The position numbers and the translations under genes were made by a program. A stretch of DNA of 64,000 nucleotides. Source: Gossypium raimondii. Its lineage: Eukaryota > Streptophyta > Magnoliopsida > Malvales > Malvaceae. The notes under the pieces are model-generated. The model made no database searches, was not told the DNA's origin, and was given only the letters and a program-made list of their open reading frames with translations. Positions 1 to 17,434 of this stretch are shown in pieces (within the stretch, counting starts at the first letter, position 1; each line of letters begins with the position of its first letter). The stretch lies in contig NC_068569.1 of NCBI RefSeq assembly GCF_025698545.1, positions 5,270,001 through 5,334,000 on the forward strand, in the 5' to 3' direction.

Positions 1-1244
1 ATCAATTTATTTCTTTGTTTTACTGTATCAAAGATAATATCTCACTTTCTTTCGTAACAACTTTCAGAATATTACAAAGGCAGCAATAAATGAGAAAATA
101 ATAATGATAATAGTAGAGTTCACAAGGTGGTGGTTTGTAGTAATGTGAAAGAGGCGGCTCATCAATTTCATTATCCAAACCAAGAAGTTGGAAAATTATT
201 TTTCACATTTGAATTTTTTGTTTTTTTGCCACATTTCTTACATTTGATTTGAAATGACTAAAAGAAGCACCTCTCCTCTCTTCAAAGTGGATGTGTCCTT
301 GCCTCTCCCTTTTCATCTTAACTTTTTTTTTTTTTAAATACTGAAACAAAGCTTGAATTTATAAAATTAAAAACACATGAATTTATTGTGCAATTATATA
401 TAATTTTGATTTCATTCAATTCTCACAAAATATTAACATAATTATTGATATAACATTATTTTATATTTGTATTATATACAAAAATCATTATATTTATCTA
501 ATATAAAAATAATTTGATGTCCTTATTTTTCTTCAATTATATATTTAAACCATAATCAATATCTCATGTGTACCATAGTACCAAAAATCAAAATTAATGT
601 ATCCTAATCTAGAAATTAGGTTGCCAACTTTCTGCTCCATCATTACTCCTCTGTGCCTTTGTTTCATAAATTCGTAAACAACTGGACCCAGCTTCCAGTG
701 AAATCCTTCTTTATTGCCTCACAATTAATCCTGTGAATTGCTCTGTCACTAATGCCAAAGAAGCCCACAGGACCTGTCCTTGTCCGCCTCCAATAAAAAC
801 TCAAGCTGTGAGCTTTGTTACCTTATTTTTCTAGGTTAATCGCCTCTTTTGGTAGTAAATTTTTATTTTTTCAAATTTGAACCCATCATTATCTACACTT
901 CGTTTCCAAATTTTGGCAACAAGGCTTGCTCCATAAATTACTTAATAGCAGTGATATACAACAATATGGGTGAAATAAGTTTAATTGACGGAGCTAATCC
1001 ATAAAAATAGCTCTCCATGAAGAAAATATGGACGAAACATAAACCCCCACCTCCACCACAGTCCATTAATTTTTCCCAGCATCAGGAGGCCACATATGTA
1101 ACCTCAAGTAGATGCAACCAAATTATCAACTAAAACTCTGCTCATTGCATGCTCTGCAGTTGCATGTTCCCTTTTATCTGAGACAGAAATTCAGGAACCA
1201 ATCGAGCTTGGGGAGAGTTCAGTGTAGTCATTGACAACAGATAT
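1..1244. other. AT-rich flank and probable 3' UTR of the MnmA-type gene
   Basis: No open frame of note. Roughly 1020-1244 directly follows the stop codon of the minus-strand MnmA-type gene and is less AT-rich than the DNA further left, so it is probably its 3' UTR. Positions 340-600 are very AT-rich. I see no gene in 1-1000, although 600-830 is compositionally closer to transcribed DNA and could be a UTR. Confidence 0.4.
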
Positions 1245-6853
<5,609 letters not shown>

Positions 6854-8030
6854 GTTTGGGAGGGTAAGGAAAGAGGAAGATGGGGTTTTATGTTTTTTTC
6901 AAAATTTTGGAAGAAAGATTTAATTTTCGAAAATGAAAATATAAGATCTAAATTTCAAGTTTACAAAGAATAAAATCTCAAAATGGAGATGTAAAATTTT
7001 AATCACCAGGCGAGATAATTGGTTTCCCCTGGCGCCAAAATGCACCACGTGTACATGATACAATAACAATAATTAACTTTTAGTTAAAAAATAAATACAG
7101 AGCAATAGGGTTCAACGAAATTCTCAAATGTTATGATATTAGCTATTAAAATTAATAATTTCAGAAAATAACTGGCGCAATTTGAGAATTTAAACAAAAT
7201 TAATATTAACTCATTCACTAATAAATGTTGTAAGGGTTTTAGAGGTTCCTTACATTACTCTAGTTATGTACGATAACAGAGAAACTCTCCCATTTAATCC
7301 ACTATTCTGTTTTCTTTCTATAAGAACAACAGTTGTCAATTCACCTTACTTCATTCCATGAATTTTTAGCGGCTTACAAAATATAAAATAGGTATCTCAA
7401 CTTCTACACTTCTCCCAATTTGGTATATAAAGTTTTTCTTGTCCCATATTAGTATTCAAATTTTTTTTTCCATCAACTAAATTGGTATTTTTCTGTAACG
7501 CAAATAAATTTAAGACATGCGGCAATATAGGATTGTGACATGCGACATAATGATATCATGATGATGTTATAATTTAAAATATATATTAAAATACAAAATA
7601 AAAATCTAAAAAATATATTAATAATGTCCCCTCTTTATATTCCGCCAATGGTCGTCGTTCTCCTTTTGTCTCCGATTCCGGCTCCTATTCCTGTTCTCGT
7701 TCACAGTTTGCTTTTATTCCAGTTCAGTGCGATTACTACAACAATAAAAACACTACACCGCATCTCGCTATTGACAATCAGAGTTCCAATCACCATCCGA
7801 ACTGATTCTTCAACGATGGTTCAGTGAGATTGTTTAATATAATTTGTATCAAAGAAAAGAACAAGGAGAAAAAGCTAATCACCCGTGGCCCTCTATCATC
7901 TATCATCAATCATCATTTTCTCCCCCTCTCAACTGAAATTGAGCCTCCAATAATCAACCATCTCGGTACCATCATAGCAACACCCTCCATCACCTCACCA
8001 CTCAAGCACCACCATCATTGCCCCACTCAT
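6854..8030. other. Upstream region of the MnmA-type gene, AT-rich
   Basis: Contains the 5' flank of the MnmA-type gene (from 6854 rightwards) and then AT-rich DNA. Short open frames at 7624-7827 and 7824-8099 are Pro/Thr/His-rich without a recognisable domain, and the second runs into the LTR-type element starting at 8031. I see no supportable gene. Confidence 0.4.
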
Positions 8031-8269
8031 TGTAACACTCATAACCCTTATCCGTCACCGGAACAGGGTTACAAAGCATTACTGGACTATACGGAATAAA
8101 AACGAACATTTTATATCATTTAATAAATATATCATAAACCAATCATAAAATACTCATATTGTCCCTTATATGAGCCCTCAAGGCCTAATATATACCTTAG
8201 AAGTGAATCGGGACTAAACCGAATACTCTAGAAATTTTTCGAAAAATGTCAAAAATTTTCTTAGGAGTA

Positions 8270-8590
8270 GGGGACACTCGCCCGTGTGGCTAGCTGTGTG
8301 GCTCACACGGCCAGAAGACACGCCCATGTGTTAGGCTGTGTGGGTATTCCATGTAAGGCATACGACCGTGTCCCAGCCCGTGTCCATACCCATGTAACTC
8401 TCTGACTTGTGTTACACGGCCAAGCCACATGCCCGTGTGCTAGGCCGTGTGAAAAACCTGGGCATTCTGTTTTGAAATTTTAAGATGTAGGGGACACACG
8501 GCCAGATTACACGCCCATGTGCCACGCCGTGTATCACACACGGTTGAGACACACACCCGTGTCTCTATCCGTGTGGACGAAAACAAGCCA
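8270..8590. repeat. Degenerate CCGTGT/ACACGG short repeats inside the LTR-type element
   Basis: Many copies of ACACGGCC, GCCCGTGT and CCGTGTG spaced at roughly 15-40 bases in both orientations, making a stretch with strong local fold-back potential. Such motifs are, from memory, widespread in cotton LTRs. Confidence 0.75.
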
Positions 8591-10310
8591 TTTTAAGGCC
8601 ACTTTTCTCACCCATTTTGACATCAACCTATACACAACATTTCAATACTTCAATATATCTCAATCAAGCAATCAACACAAGCTAAAAACATGTTTTAAAC
8701 ATAACATAACATCACAAATACTTAATTAACTATTATACTTACTTGTTTAACCCATTTCATGGATTTATTAAATCTACTACTAATTACAAACTTACCAACA
8801 TTTATCATTTACAACCACAATTCAACTATTTCATTGCCAAACCAACTCTATACATGCCATATAAACCAAAATTTACATTGCAAAAACTACCGAATTAAAC
8901 TAGATAGTGTGGCTTGATGTGTTGATTCGATTCCCCCGACCTCACAACAATCTACAAAGACATTAAACACAACGAGTAAGCTTAATGAAGCTTAGTAAGT
9001 TCGATGGTTTTTAAACATAAATCTTACCGAACATTGAAAATATTACAATCAAATCAAGTAAGTAAATCATTCGAAATTACATTTCCTGCCAACCACAACT
9101 TTAATTTATGAATTCACATCAATACTATCAATAACTTTAAATATCCTTATATTAATCTCTTATGTAACTTCCATCCCTTACCAAATCAGAGTACAACTTA
9201 CGGATGTGAGTACATCGTATTCAGAAGCCCGAAGGTTGCACTAAAGCACATAAGTGCTAATCAGGACCCGTACAGGTTGAGCTGAGCTCATAGGAACTGA
9301 ACGAAAACCCATTAGGGTTAAACAAAAACTCATATGAGTTGAGAGAAACTCGTAATAGCTAAATGAAAAGTAAACACGAAAGTTCGCAACAAATGCTGAA
9401 CCTCGGTTTACTTAGACAATTTGCCGTCAATTTATCATTTACATTTTTCCTCAATTCATCCTTTACATTTCCGTCAATTCATCCTTTCCCAATAATGATA
9501 GTACTCAATCTCGCGTTTCCGATCGGATTTAAACATTCAATTTAATTTCTTTATTTTAACAATAATTTTATTTTCCTCAAATGATATGAATAAATCCATA
9601 CTACCATTCATCAATTTAACATATAATATTAAGGTTTAACCATATGAACTTACATGGGTTAAATGGTGGAATTTGTAGTAACTCAGGGACTATTCTGCTA
9701 TTTTCCCTTTTTTACGTTTATCTACGGGCTCTTGATCTAAAATGTAAAATTATTCATTCATCATCAGCATACATTTCAGTTTCAGTCTACTTCACAATTT
9801 GTACCGATCAATTTTCAAAATTACACAATTACTCTAACTTTTTACAATTTTTGCAAATTAGTCCCTCACCAATTAGCCTATCAAATGAACTAATTTTCCC
9901 AATTGACAATTTATCTAAATATTCTAAATTATCACACAGCCTTTGATAAACCAAATTTAATACCAAACCCTAATATTTAATCTTTTTCACGATTTAGGCC
10001 TAAAATCAATTTCTATTGAAATTACTTGATAAAATCATCATATAACAAAATTAAAATTCTAAATCCATGTTAATTCATCACAAACTTCCAGCACTCATCA
10101 ATGGTAACTTTCAAAATTACCCATGAAATCAAAAGCTACTGAAATAGATAGTTGGACCTAATTGTAAAAGTCTTATAAACATAAAAATTTCAAGAAAAAG
10201 ACAAGAATTAAGCTCACTTGAAATAAAAATATGAAAAACCAGCTTTAGAAGCTCACCTATGGCTGTTTTTGGCTGAAGATTGATGAAGAAATGTCTAGGT
10301 TTTCAATTTA

Positions 10311-10916
10311 GGGTCTGTTTGATTGACGGAATTGATTTTCCGGAAAATCATTTCTAACTTTTCCAGCGTTTGATTGGCGGAAAACATTTTCCATTTGGAA
10401 AATAAACTCCAAAACAAGGGAAAATGGGTTACATTTTAAGGAAAATGTCTTACCCTTTCAATTTCCGTAAGACATTTTCCGTGCTCTCCTCTCTATCGCC
10501 TCCTTCATTCCCTCCTTCATTTTCGGTAGAAAACTGCTTCTGTTTATCGATTTTTTAGTAACTTATTTTTTTAATTTTTCAATACTTTTTTTAACACAAT
10601 TACAAATAATTTATTTGATATTAATTTTTTTCAATTTATAACGGTTAATATTGTAGCTTAATAATTGAGTATTATTATAAATAAATCATTGCAATATATG
10701 TAAAAATAATTTAAAATATAAAATTTATTAATATATATTAATATATGTAAAACAACTTTTCGTAAAATATTTTAGGGAATCACAAACAATAGAAAATATT
10801 TTACATGATTCAATCAAACACCGTAAAATATTTTCCAAGAAATTATTTTACGAAAAGTAAAACATTTTTCAAAAATCATTTTACGGAAAATATTTTACTG
10901 GCAATCAAACAGACCC
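10311..10916. mobile_element. Tourist-like MITE (PIF/Harbinger type)
   Basis: Terminal inverted repeats are perfect over GGGTCTGTTTGATTG at the left and CAATCAAACAGACCC at the right. Beyond this, GGAAAATC/TTTTCCG words continue as an imperfect inverted repeat. The element is flanked by the 3-bp target duplication TTA (10308-10310 and 10917-10919), the TTA/TAA target typical of PIF/Harbinger MITEs. At 606 bp without an open frame it is non-autonomous. It sits inside the 8031-11428 element, so it inserted later. Confidence 0.85.
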
Positions 10917-11569
10917 TTAGTCTTTGTTTTAATTTTTTATCTTAATTCCCAAATGACCATTTTGCCCCTAAGTCATCAAATTTCAAGATTTTTCTCTGCA
11001 CGTGCGTTTCAGCCTTCTAATAAATGTTTAATTTCCTCTTTGGTCCTCCCTTATTCACCACTTAAGCTATTTAGTCACTATTTCTTTAATTAGTAAGTTT
11101 TGCACCTTTTTCAATTTAGTCCTTTTTATTTAATTAACTATCAAAACGTTAAAATTTTCTGACGAAACTTTAATACTAGCTTAATGACACTCTGTAAATA
11201 TTTATAAAAATATTTATGGCTCGATTTATAAAATTGAGGTCTTGATACCCCATTTTCAAAACCAATTTACCTAATAAATTCTTCTAAAACACCAATCACT
11301 AATTCAAAAGTCTTCCTAAAATCGCATTTAACTCATAAATACTAAATAATAAAATTTTCGAACTCACTCATCGGATTTAACGGTCTCAAACCATTATTTC
11401 CAACACCACTGAAAATTGGGCTATTACAGTACTCATCACCTCTACTCAACCTCCCAAACCCAAGAAAACTAAATAACCCAAAATCAATAACAAAAAATGA
11501 AAAAGAAAAAAAGAGAAGCAAACATAGAAAGGAAAGTCAAAGGATTGTATTTTCTTTTTTTAAAACGAT

Positions 11570-12382
11570 GGCCCTCAACGTTACATTTTTGAGCTAAATT
11601 GTTTGTTTTTCAACGAAAAATGTTGATTGAACCGTTAAAATTTATCAGTACTAATGTGACAATTTGACATGGACAAATTTTAAATGATGTAGCAAAAACA
11701 ACATAGTTTTAAAACATAAAATAGTTATATTTATGCCCTAAATTTGAAATGAAAATAAAAAAAAAAGCATTTAAAATAACAAAAAAAGGAAATAAGTTTT
11801 TAAAAGAAAATTGAACATCGACATTCTTTTGTCTCAATTGATGAATTTTGCTGCACATGGTCTCTCACCATGAAGCTGCCAATTTGGGGAAAGTTTATTC
11901 CAATTTTCGTTTCTGATAAAAAGGTATTGCAAGGATAATCAAAACTCTGTCAAAGAAAGTTAGTGGGATCAATACCATTTCGGTCCTTCAATATGAAATT
12001 TCCAAACCCTAGGAGTTGTGCAGGATTTTAATTCTGCTTTGGGTTCTAATTTTACTAAAACCTTATGGTGTCAAAATCCATTTTTGTGCACTTGATTCTT
12101 CGAGACTGGTGGTTTGGCTGCTTCATGGTGGGACACCATGTGCAGCAAAACTCATGAATTGAAGCAAAAGAACGTCGATCTTCATTTTTTTTTGTTATTT
12201 TTATTTTTTTTTCATTTCAAATTTATTCAAAACTACATCGTTTTTCCCATATCATTTAAAATTTGTTCATGTCAATTTGTCACATTTAAATTTTAACAGA
12301 TCACTCAACATTTTCATTAAAAACAAACAAATTGATCCAAAACTTAAAGACCAAAATACCAAAAGTTGTAAATGTGAGGGTC
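11570..12382. repeat. Long imperfect inverted repeat (MITE or foldback element)
   Basis: The left arm (about 11570-11890) is the reverse complement of the right arm (about 12105-12382) with scattered mismatches and indels. The best core is TTTTGCTGCACATGGT plus CACCATGAAG on the left against their complements at 12120-12160 on the right. Further out, TTGTTTGTTTTT, GACATG.ACAAATTTTAAATGAT and the AC..TCGTTCTTTTG-type words also match in inverted order. The loop is about 215 bases. The outer ends resemble GGCCCTCA on the left and TGAGGGTC on the right. The class is uncertain, and no target duplication was found. Confidence 0.75.
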
Positions 12383-12499
12383 ACTTTTGACATGCCAAAA
12401 GTAAATTTTGCACATTTATTTATTTTATATATTTCCTTGTATTTGCAAGGTAAAAGAAAACAAAAAAAAGTTAGATTTTTATTCTCACAATCACTTATC

Positions 12500-12860
12500 T
12501 GGTCTTTTTAATTTTATAAAAATATCATTTTAGTTTTTATTTAGTTTTTGGTATTTTTAGTCCTTAAATTTACATTTTATCAAGTCAACCTTAAAATGGA
12601 TGGAAAAATTAACGTTTGTTAACTTTATTGACATGTCATCTATGTGGATGATGATCAAGATTTAGTTAATTTTAAAAAAATTAAAATTTAAAAATCATTT
12701 TAAAAGTATAAAAAGGTACTTTTTAAAATTTAATTAAATGCTAAAGTACCGTCTATATGACAAATTTACATTTACGTCACCTCAGCAAAATTAACAAATG
12801 TTAACTTTTCTAACTATTTTGAGTTGAAAAGAAAACTTAAAATTACTAAAAGAAGAGAAC
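12500..12860. repeat. Second, diverged inverted repeat
   Basis: GGAAAAATTAACGTTTGTTAAC at about 12600 is mirrored by the complement of GTTAACAAATGTTAACTTTTC-like sequence near 12790-12810, with flanking words also paired (CAAGTCAACCTTAAAATGG against CTATTTTGAGTTG). Probably an old MITE next to the 11570-12382 element. Boundaries are approximate. Confidence 0.45.
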
Positions 12861-13789
12861 AATTAAATGGAAAAGTAAAATGGCTTTTTTTTAATAAAAT
12901 TGAAAGATGAAATAATTAATTATACTTTTTTTTATTTTAATAACTAAATCTTATAATATTCATTTTGATTGAAGGATCAAGAATATTCTCAAAAAAAAAA
13001 AAAGTTGAGTAAATATTAAGACATCTAGAACCTCTAACGACTCCCAAAACTGTCAACACTTCCACCTCTGCCTCCCTCCTCATCTTAGTTTTCTTTAGCA
13101 AAATGTTTTTTATTTAATATATCTTCCTCAGGTTTTGATGATTAATATTGTAAAGAAATAATGATTACGTCTACTCGAATCAAATGGCTCAAACCGCAAC
13201 AGTATTTAAGCAAATTATTATTATTTATTTTTGGTGGGAGATCAATTGCTTGCACATCATTGTCATGGAATTGACTCTAATTTTAACTAAAGGAATTTGT
13301 CACCTCAAGTAGGGAACATGTTCTCCACGTGACTTGCCCAATCTAGCGTAAGTATTTCGGTGGCGACCCTACCCTTGGCTCGTGGAATCCATGCACGCTC
13401 CTCCCTCTTTCGCTTCTCTCAATTTTTCGTCTGTTTCTATATAAATGGATAAGTCTCGCAATTTCCCTACAAAAAGTCAAATCTATAACCCAATGCAACT
13501 GAATCTTTCCATTATTCTAAGTGAAAACATTAAATTAAATAGTTGATAGGTATTGCTTCTCATTCCTTTAGTTATTCCCAATTTGCTCCTTTAAGTTAAT
13601 TATTTAATCTTAATTTATAATCTATTCATTAAATATTAAGAATTGTAATATATACTATTAAGTGCTAATGAAAGATGGTCATCAATTTTTTAAACAAATG
13701 AATGAACGTTGAGGGTAGTTTGTATATATACACATGTAACGATTATTTCAGTTCGTCAAGAAAGTTCCAAGAAATTATACCAATCCAAG
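12861..13789. other. Intergenic DNA and promoter region of the bHLH gene
   Basis: AT-rich with an A-run at about 12990-13005. From 13030 the composition becomes more mixed, consistent with a promoter. Two TATA-like boxes are seen: TATATAAA at 13438-13445 and TATATATA near 13723-13730, which lies about 65 bases before the chosen start codon. Confidence 0.4.
13326..13331. promoter_or_regulatory. G-box (CACGTG) upstream of the bHLH gene
   Basis: Perfect palindromic CACGTG, followed by AC, about 110 bases upstream of the TATATAAA box and 460 bases upstream of the start codon. G-boxes are bound by bHLH factors, including the IVc group that activates Ib bHLH genes under iron deficiency. Binding here is inference. 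Confidence 0.45.
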
Positions 13790-14776
13790 ATGTGTGCATT
13801 AGCTCCTTTTCCGACCCCAAACTGGCCCTTAGTTAATCCCATTGGCTACGAACACAACTATATGATGTATGAAGGCGGCAGTGAATGTTTAGAGTCATTC
13901 CTTCAATTTCCTCCACCACCACAAGAAGGAATTCCACTTGAATCTCTATCTCCTGCATCTAATTTCACCCAAACCAGTAATTCTGACCCCTGCATAGTTA
14001 AGAAACTCAACCACAATGCAAGCGAACGGGACCGGCGGAAGAAGGTTAACAATATGTATTCATCCCTCCGTTCATTGCTGCCGGTAGCTGATCAAACGGT
14101 ACTAATTAATTTATGTTCAATATGGTACTTATGAGTTATTTGTTTCATCCTTCATAATATCAATATGCAAACTCATTTAATATATTTGTTGGTTCAGAAG
14201 AAGTTAAGCTTTCCGGCCACAGTTTCACATGCACTGAAATATATACCAGAGCTGCAACAGCAAGTGGAGAGATTGGTTCAGAAAAAAGAAGAGCTTTTGT
14301 TAAGGATATCTGAGCAGGGTGGTGTTAAACCTAGTGAAGAAAACGAAGAAGAGCGAAAAAGAAACAACAGGAAGCAGGGAAGGTGTTTAAGTGGAGTTGG
14401 TGTTTCCATAAATAGGTTAAGTGATGGTGAAGTTGCAATTCAAATATCAATGCGGGAAGTTGACAAGAGAAATGCATTATTATCTGAGATGTTGCAGTAC
14501 TTAGAGCAACAAGGATTCCTCCTATTAAATGTTTCTTCTTTCGAGTCATTTGGAGGTGTCGTCTTCTACAATATTCACCTTCAGGTACTAATATCTACAA
14601 CTTGGATTATATATATATATGTGTTGACCAAATACACAGGCGTACAAGAGTTGTTACCATTTCTGCTTTGGATTGTGCAGATGGAATTGGAAACAAGTAG
14701 GAAAATGGGATCAGAGGAAGCTTTGAGTGAGAAGATTTTGGCACTGTGTTATAATAGGGAAGAGCTGGGACTCTAA
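13790..14776 (+). CDS. bHLH transcription factor, group Ib (iron-deficiency type)
   Basis: Three exons: 13790-14098, 14198-14584 and 14681-14776, giving 263 aa. The start MCALAPFP matches the MCAL beginning of the bHLH38/39/100/101 group, so I chose it over an in-frame Met 27 codons upstream. The basic region [17 protein letters not shown] (71-87) has the H75-E79-R83 pattern that contacts E-box/G-box DNA. Helix 1 is [10 protein letters not shown] and helix 2 with its leucine-rich extension is at about 104-135 ([17 protein letters not shown]). The C-terminal half resembles an ACT-like dimerisation region. Group Ib proteins are nuclear and partner FIT to activate iron reductase and transporter genes; they are themselves strongly induced by iron shortage. 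The intron positions fit the family. The exact orthologue within the group cannot be fixed from one sequence. Confidence 0.93.
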
Positions 14777-16959
14777 AATCTAATAGTCTTGGTTTATAGG
14801 ATCAATTTCAAAATCTAAAGAGTTACTTTAGTAATAATATAAAGGGCATGAATGATCGATGTTGTCCCTGAAATCCAATTTTCTCCGACTGGGTTTAATG
14901 CTTTCTGTAATTTTATGGGCATGACTGATGGACTGCTAATATACATATATTATTCAGTGATTGATCCAATTTATTTATGTTTATATTTGAGAATATTTAA
15001 AAATGGATCTATTATTCTTATTTACAGGTTAAACAAAGTTAAAAAATAAATATTAATTCAACAATTATGTAGTTAAACAATTTCAAACTTAGTTTACCGT
15101 ATGTTTTAATAGATTTATTTTTGTTTGGATATTAAAATTGAATGGAAATTCTAACTTTGGTGAAATTATGGAAATAAATCTCCAATTTTATCTTTTTATG
15201 TAACCATATTATAAAAAACTACTCATAGTACATGGAAATATTTTGGAATAAATGATTGTTAATCTCTAGAAAACAGAAACCTAATCATCTCTTTATTCCA
15301 TATTTTTATTTTATTAATGTCATGAGTAAATATTCCAGGTTCATTTTGATAGTATTTTATGATAATATAGTCTTAAAAATAAAATCTTTAAAGTTTCTTT
15401 CCTTTCGGCTCACATTCTCCTAAATTTCCCTATTAAAAATATGTTATCTAAACAAGAGAATGATCATCGCTTAGCTTTAACAAATTCCAAACATATTGTT
15501 AAAGATGGAATAAGCCAGAATCTTCCCTTTCTCTTTCACAAATCACATTAGATTTTTGGCAGACAAGTGAGCGGAAGTGGTGATAATAAGAGTCTGCTAG
15601 GTTTTCCTTAAAAGCGGTACCAATATACTACTTTTATTTTTTAGTGTTTTTCAATTGCTTTTCTTAGTTTTGCTTTCAACACGTTTTGAAAGAAATTGGG
15701 TCAATTTATCATCTATTCACTTGGTTTTGAGAACTGAATTTGGAAGATTTTTTTTTGGGACATCTAGCATTGTCATTAGCAGAAGTTTATTGTTAGGCCA
15801 GTTTAACATTCACGCCTAGAATGTTATTATTTGTGCTTGGTAACAATGGTAGTTTTTTGGTACCCACAATTTAGTAATTCATGACCATTAAAGTATGCAA
15901 CTGTTAGAACGATGAGAATTGATGATTTTGAATGCCATTTTTGTTTTAATCTTCTTTATTTTTCTCGCATGTCTTTTCTTATTTGTACTTAACTGTGGTT
16001 GTTTAGTAGGTTGTGTTGTCATTTTAGTTTATTATTGATGTTTCAATCAATGAAATTGCTATTCCTCAAAAAAAAAAAAAAGATAGGAGGTGTTTGTAAA
16101 TATTAAAATTCTAACACTAAACTTATCAAATACCACATTTTAAAAGTGATTGTAGAAATCAATTAGGTAAAACTTTGAGTTTATAAGTGTTTAATAGTTT
16201 TTGTTTTAAGAAAATAATAAAATATTAGCATATTATGTAGTAATTGTTGTGTAAAAAAATCTAGTTGAATCTAAAATCGAAATTTATAAAGTTATAAAGG
16301 TAAGGCGTTTAGTAGAAACTATCTTACAAATAGTTTATTTCTTCTCTATTATGTAAATAAATCAAGGTGCAATAATCCCATGATACAATATTTTTATCTC
16401 GGATTAAAACAATATGGCTGCACTTAAATTGATGAACTAAATTCTTTTGTCAATTTCTTCTGATCATTGTGTTGTCTATATATAGAGTATTAATAAGAGA
16501 GGCCTTTATGTCTCTTTGAAAAGACATAAATTTTCCTTTAAAAGGTTTATGAATAATTTTATCCATTAAAATATAAACACCTCTATTTAATTTGATGTCA
16601 TATTTTTTTATTTTTTTCGTATTATATATATTTTATTTGAATATAAAATGTAAAATATATATAGTTTGGAGAAGAAGAACAGGGTACAATATAAACTACC
16701 CGTGCAATCTAGACCATTCTTCGGCCATAAGAAGAACAACAGCATTCATTCTAAAAATTCCCTCATCCAAGACTAATGGCTCCAAACTTGTGGTAAGAGC
16801 CCATTTATTAACCTTTGTGGCACCCCACATGAGTTGGGTGGGATATGGTAGGCCTTTATTGTTTTTTGGGTATGGATCATAATGTGGGCTTCTTTCGGGC
16901 TCGTTCCCCTTTAACCTTTTTTTTTGTCTAACCATCAATTATTATTATTTTACTATGAT
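14777..16959. other. Intergenic DNA with a probable retroposed segment
   Basis: AT-rich, no gene that I can support. The 3' UTR of the bHLH gene probably occupies the first 200-300 bases. The part around 15540-16082 ends in an A-run after UTR-like sequence and is listed separately. The short open frames on both strands at 16592-16938 overlap each other and carry no recognisable domain. Confidence 0.4.
15540..16082 (+). repeat. Candidate retroposed transcript end with poly(A) tail
   Basis: Mixed-composition, T-rich 3'-UTR-like sequence with AATGAAAT about 20 bases before a run of 14 A residues at 16067-16080, followed by ordinary AT-rich DNA. It looks like the tail of a LINE, a SINE or a processed copy. 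No coding sequence or target duplication was recognised and the left edge is a guess. Confidence 0.35.
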
Positions 16960-17434
16960 ATAATGATAAATTTATCTCTCAATGTTTACATTTGTTTATT
17001 TGATTTTATTTAAATTTGATCCTCAATCTTTCATGAAAAATCAAATTTGACCTTTAACCTTTCAAAGAGAGTAGAATTGTTGTTTTTTAACAAATATATT
17101 GACTAAAACATTAAATTTTTAAACATGGTAACTTGGCGATCCACTTCATGTTACTTTCTTGAATTTTTAAAAAAATTATTTTAATTTTAAATTATGTTAT
17201 TTTAAAATTTTTTTTATAATTTTAAAGTATTTGTTGACGTGATATAGAAGATAAATAGTGTCAATATGAAGTACACATAAATTTTCACGCCAACATTGTT
17301 AAAAAATAATGTTTTAGACAACATTTAAAAAAGTGACTTCACTCTTTTAAAAGATTGAGGGTTAAATTTAGTTAAAAAGAATAAAGATCTAATTGACAAA
17401 AAATGTAAACATTGAGGGTTAAATTTATCATTAT
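16960..17434. mobile_element. MITE-like element with about 30-bp terminal inverted repeats
   Basis: The left end ATAATGATAAATTTATCTCT plus CAATGTTTACATTT is mirrored at the right end by AAATGTAAACATTGAGGGTT plus AAATTTATCATTAT, an inverted repeat of about 34 bases with two or three mismatches. Further paired words run inwards (CTTTCAAAGAGAGT against ACTCTTTTAAAAG). It is 475 bp with no open frame. The target duplication is not clear. Confidence 0.65.

Larger units (their letters stand above)
8031..11428 (-). mobile_element. Large LTR-type element (probable solo LTR), family A copy 1
   Basis: On the minus strand it starts TGTAATAGCCC and ends GTGTTACA, a TG..CA structure typical of plant LTRs. 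Its left end on the plus strand (TGTAACACTCATAACC) is homologous to that of the element at 29128-31634. It is 3.4 kb with no coding capacity, so a solo LTR or a non-coding derivative is likely. The hexamer ACTCAT flanks it on both sides, but the right copy is offset by two bases (GT) from the terminal CA, so the target duplication is not clean. It contains degenerate ACACGG/CCGTGT motifs (8270-8590) and a nested MITE (10311-10916). Assignment to Ty3/gypsy is inference from LTR size. Confidence 0.75.

Noticed and set aside
8031-11436. ACTCAT as a clean 6-bp target duplication of the LTR-type element
   Set aside because: The right copy is separated from the terminal CA by GT, so the duplication is either offset or coincidental; kept only as a possibility.
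11868-11882. TGAAGCTGCCA in the inverted repeat looks like the start of miR167
   Set aside because: Only 11 bases match as I remember the miRNA; the rest (ATTTGGGG) does not. The surrounding hairpin is hundreds of bases long, unlike a MIR167 precursor.
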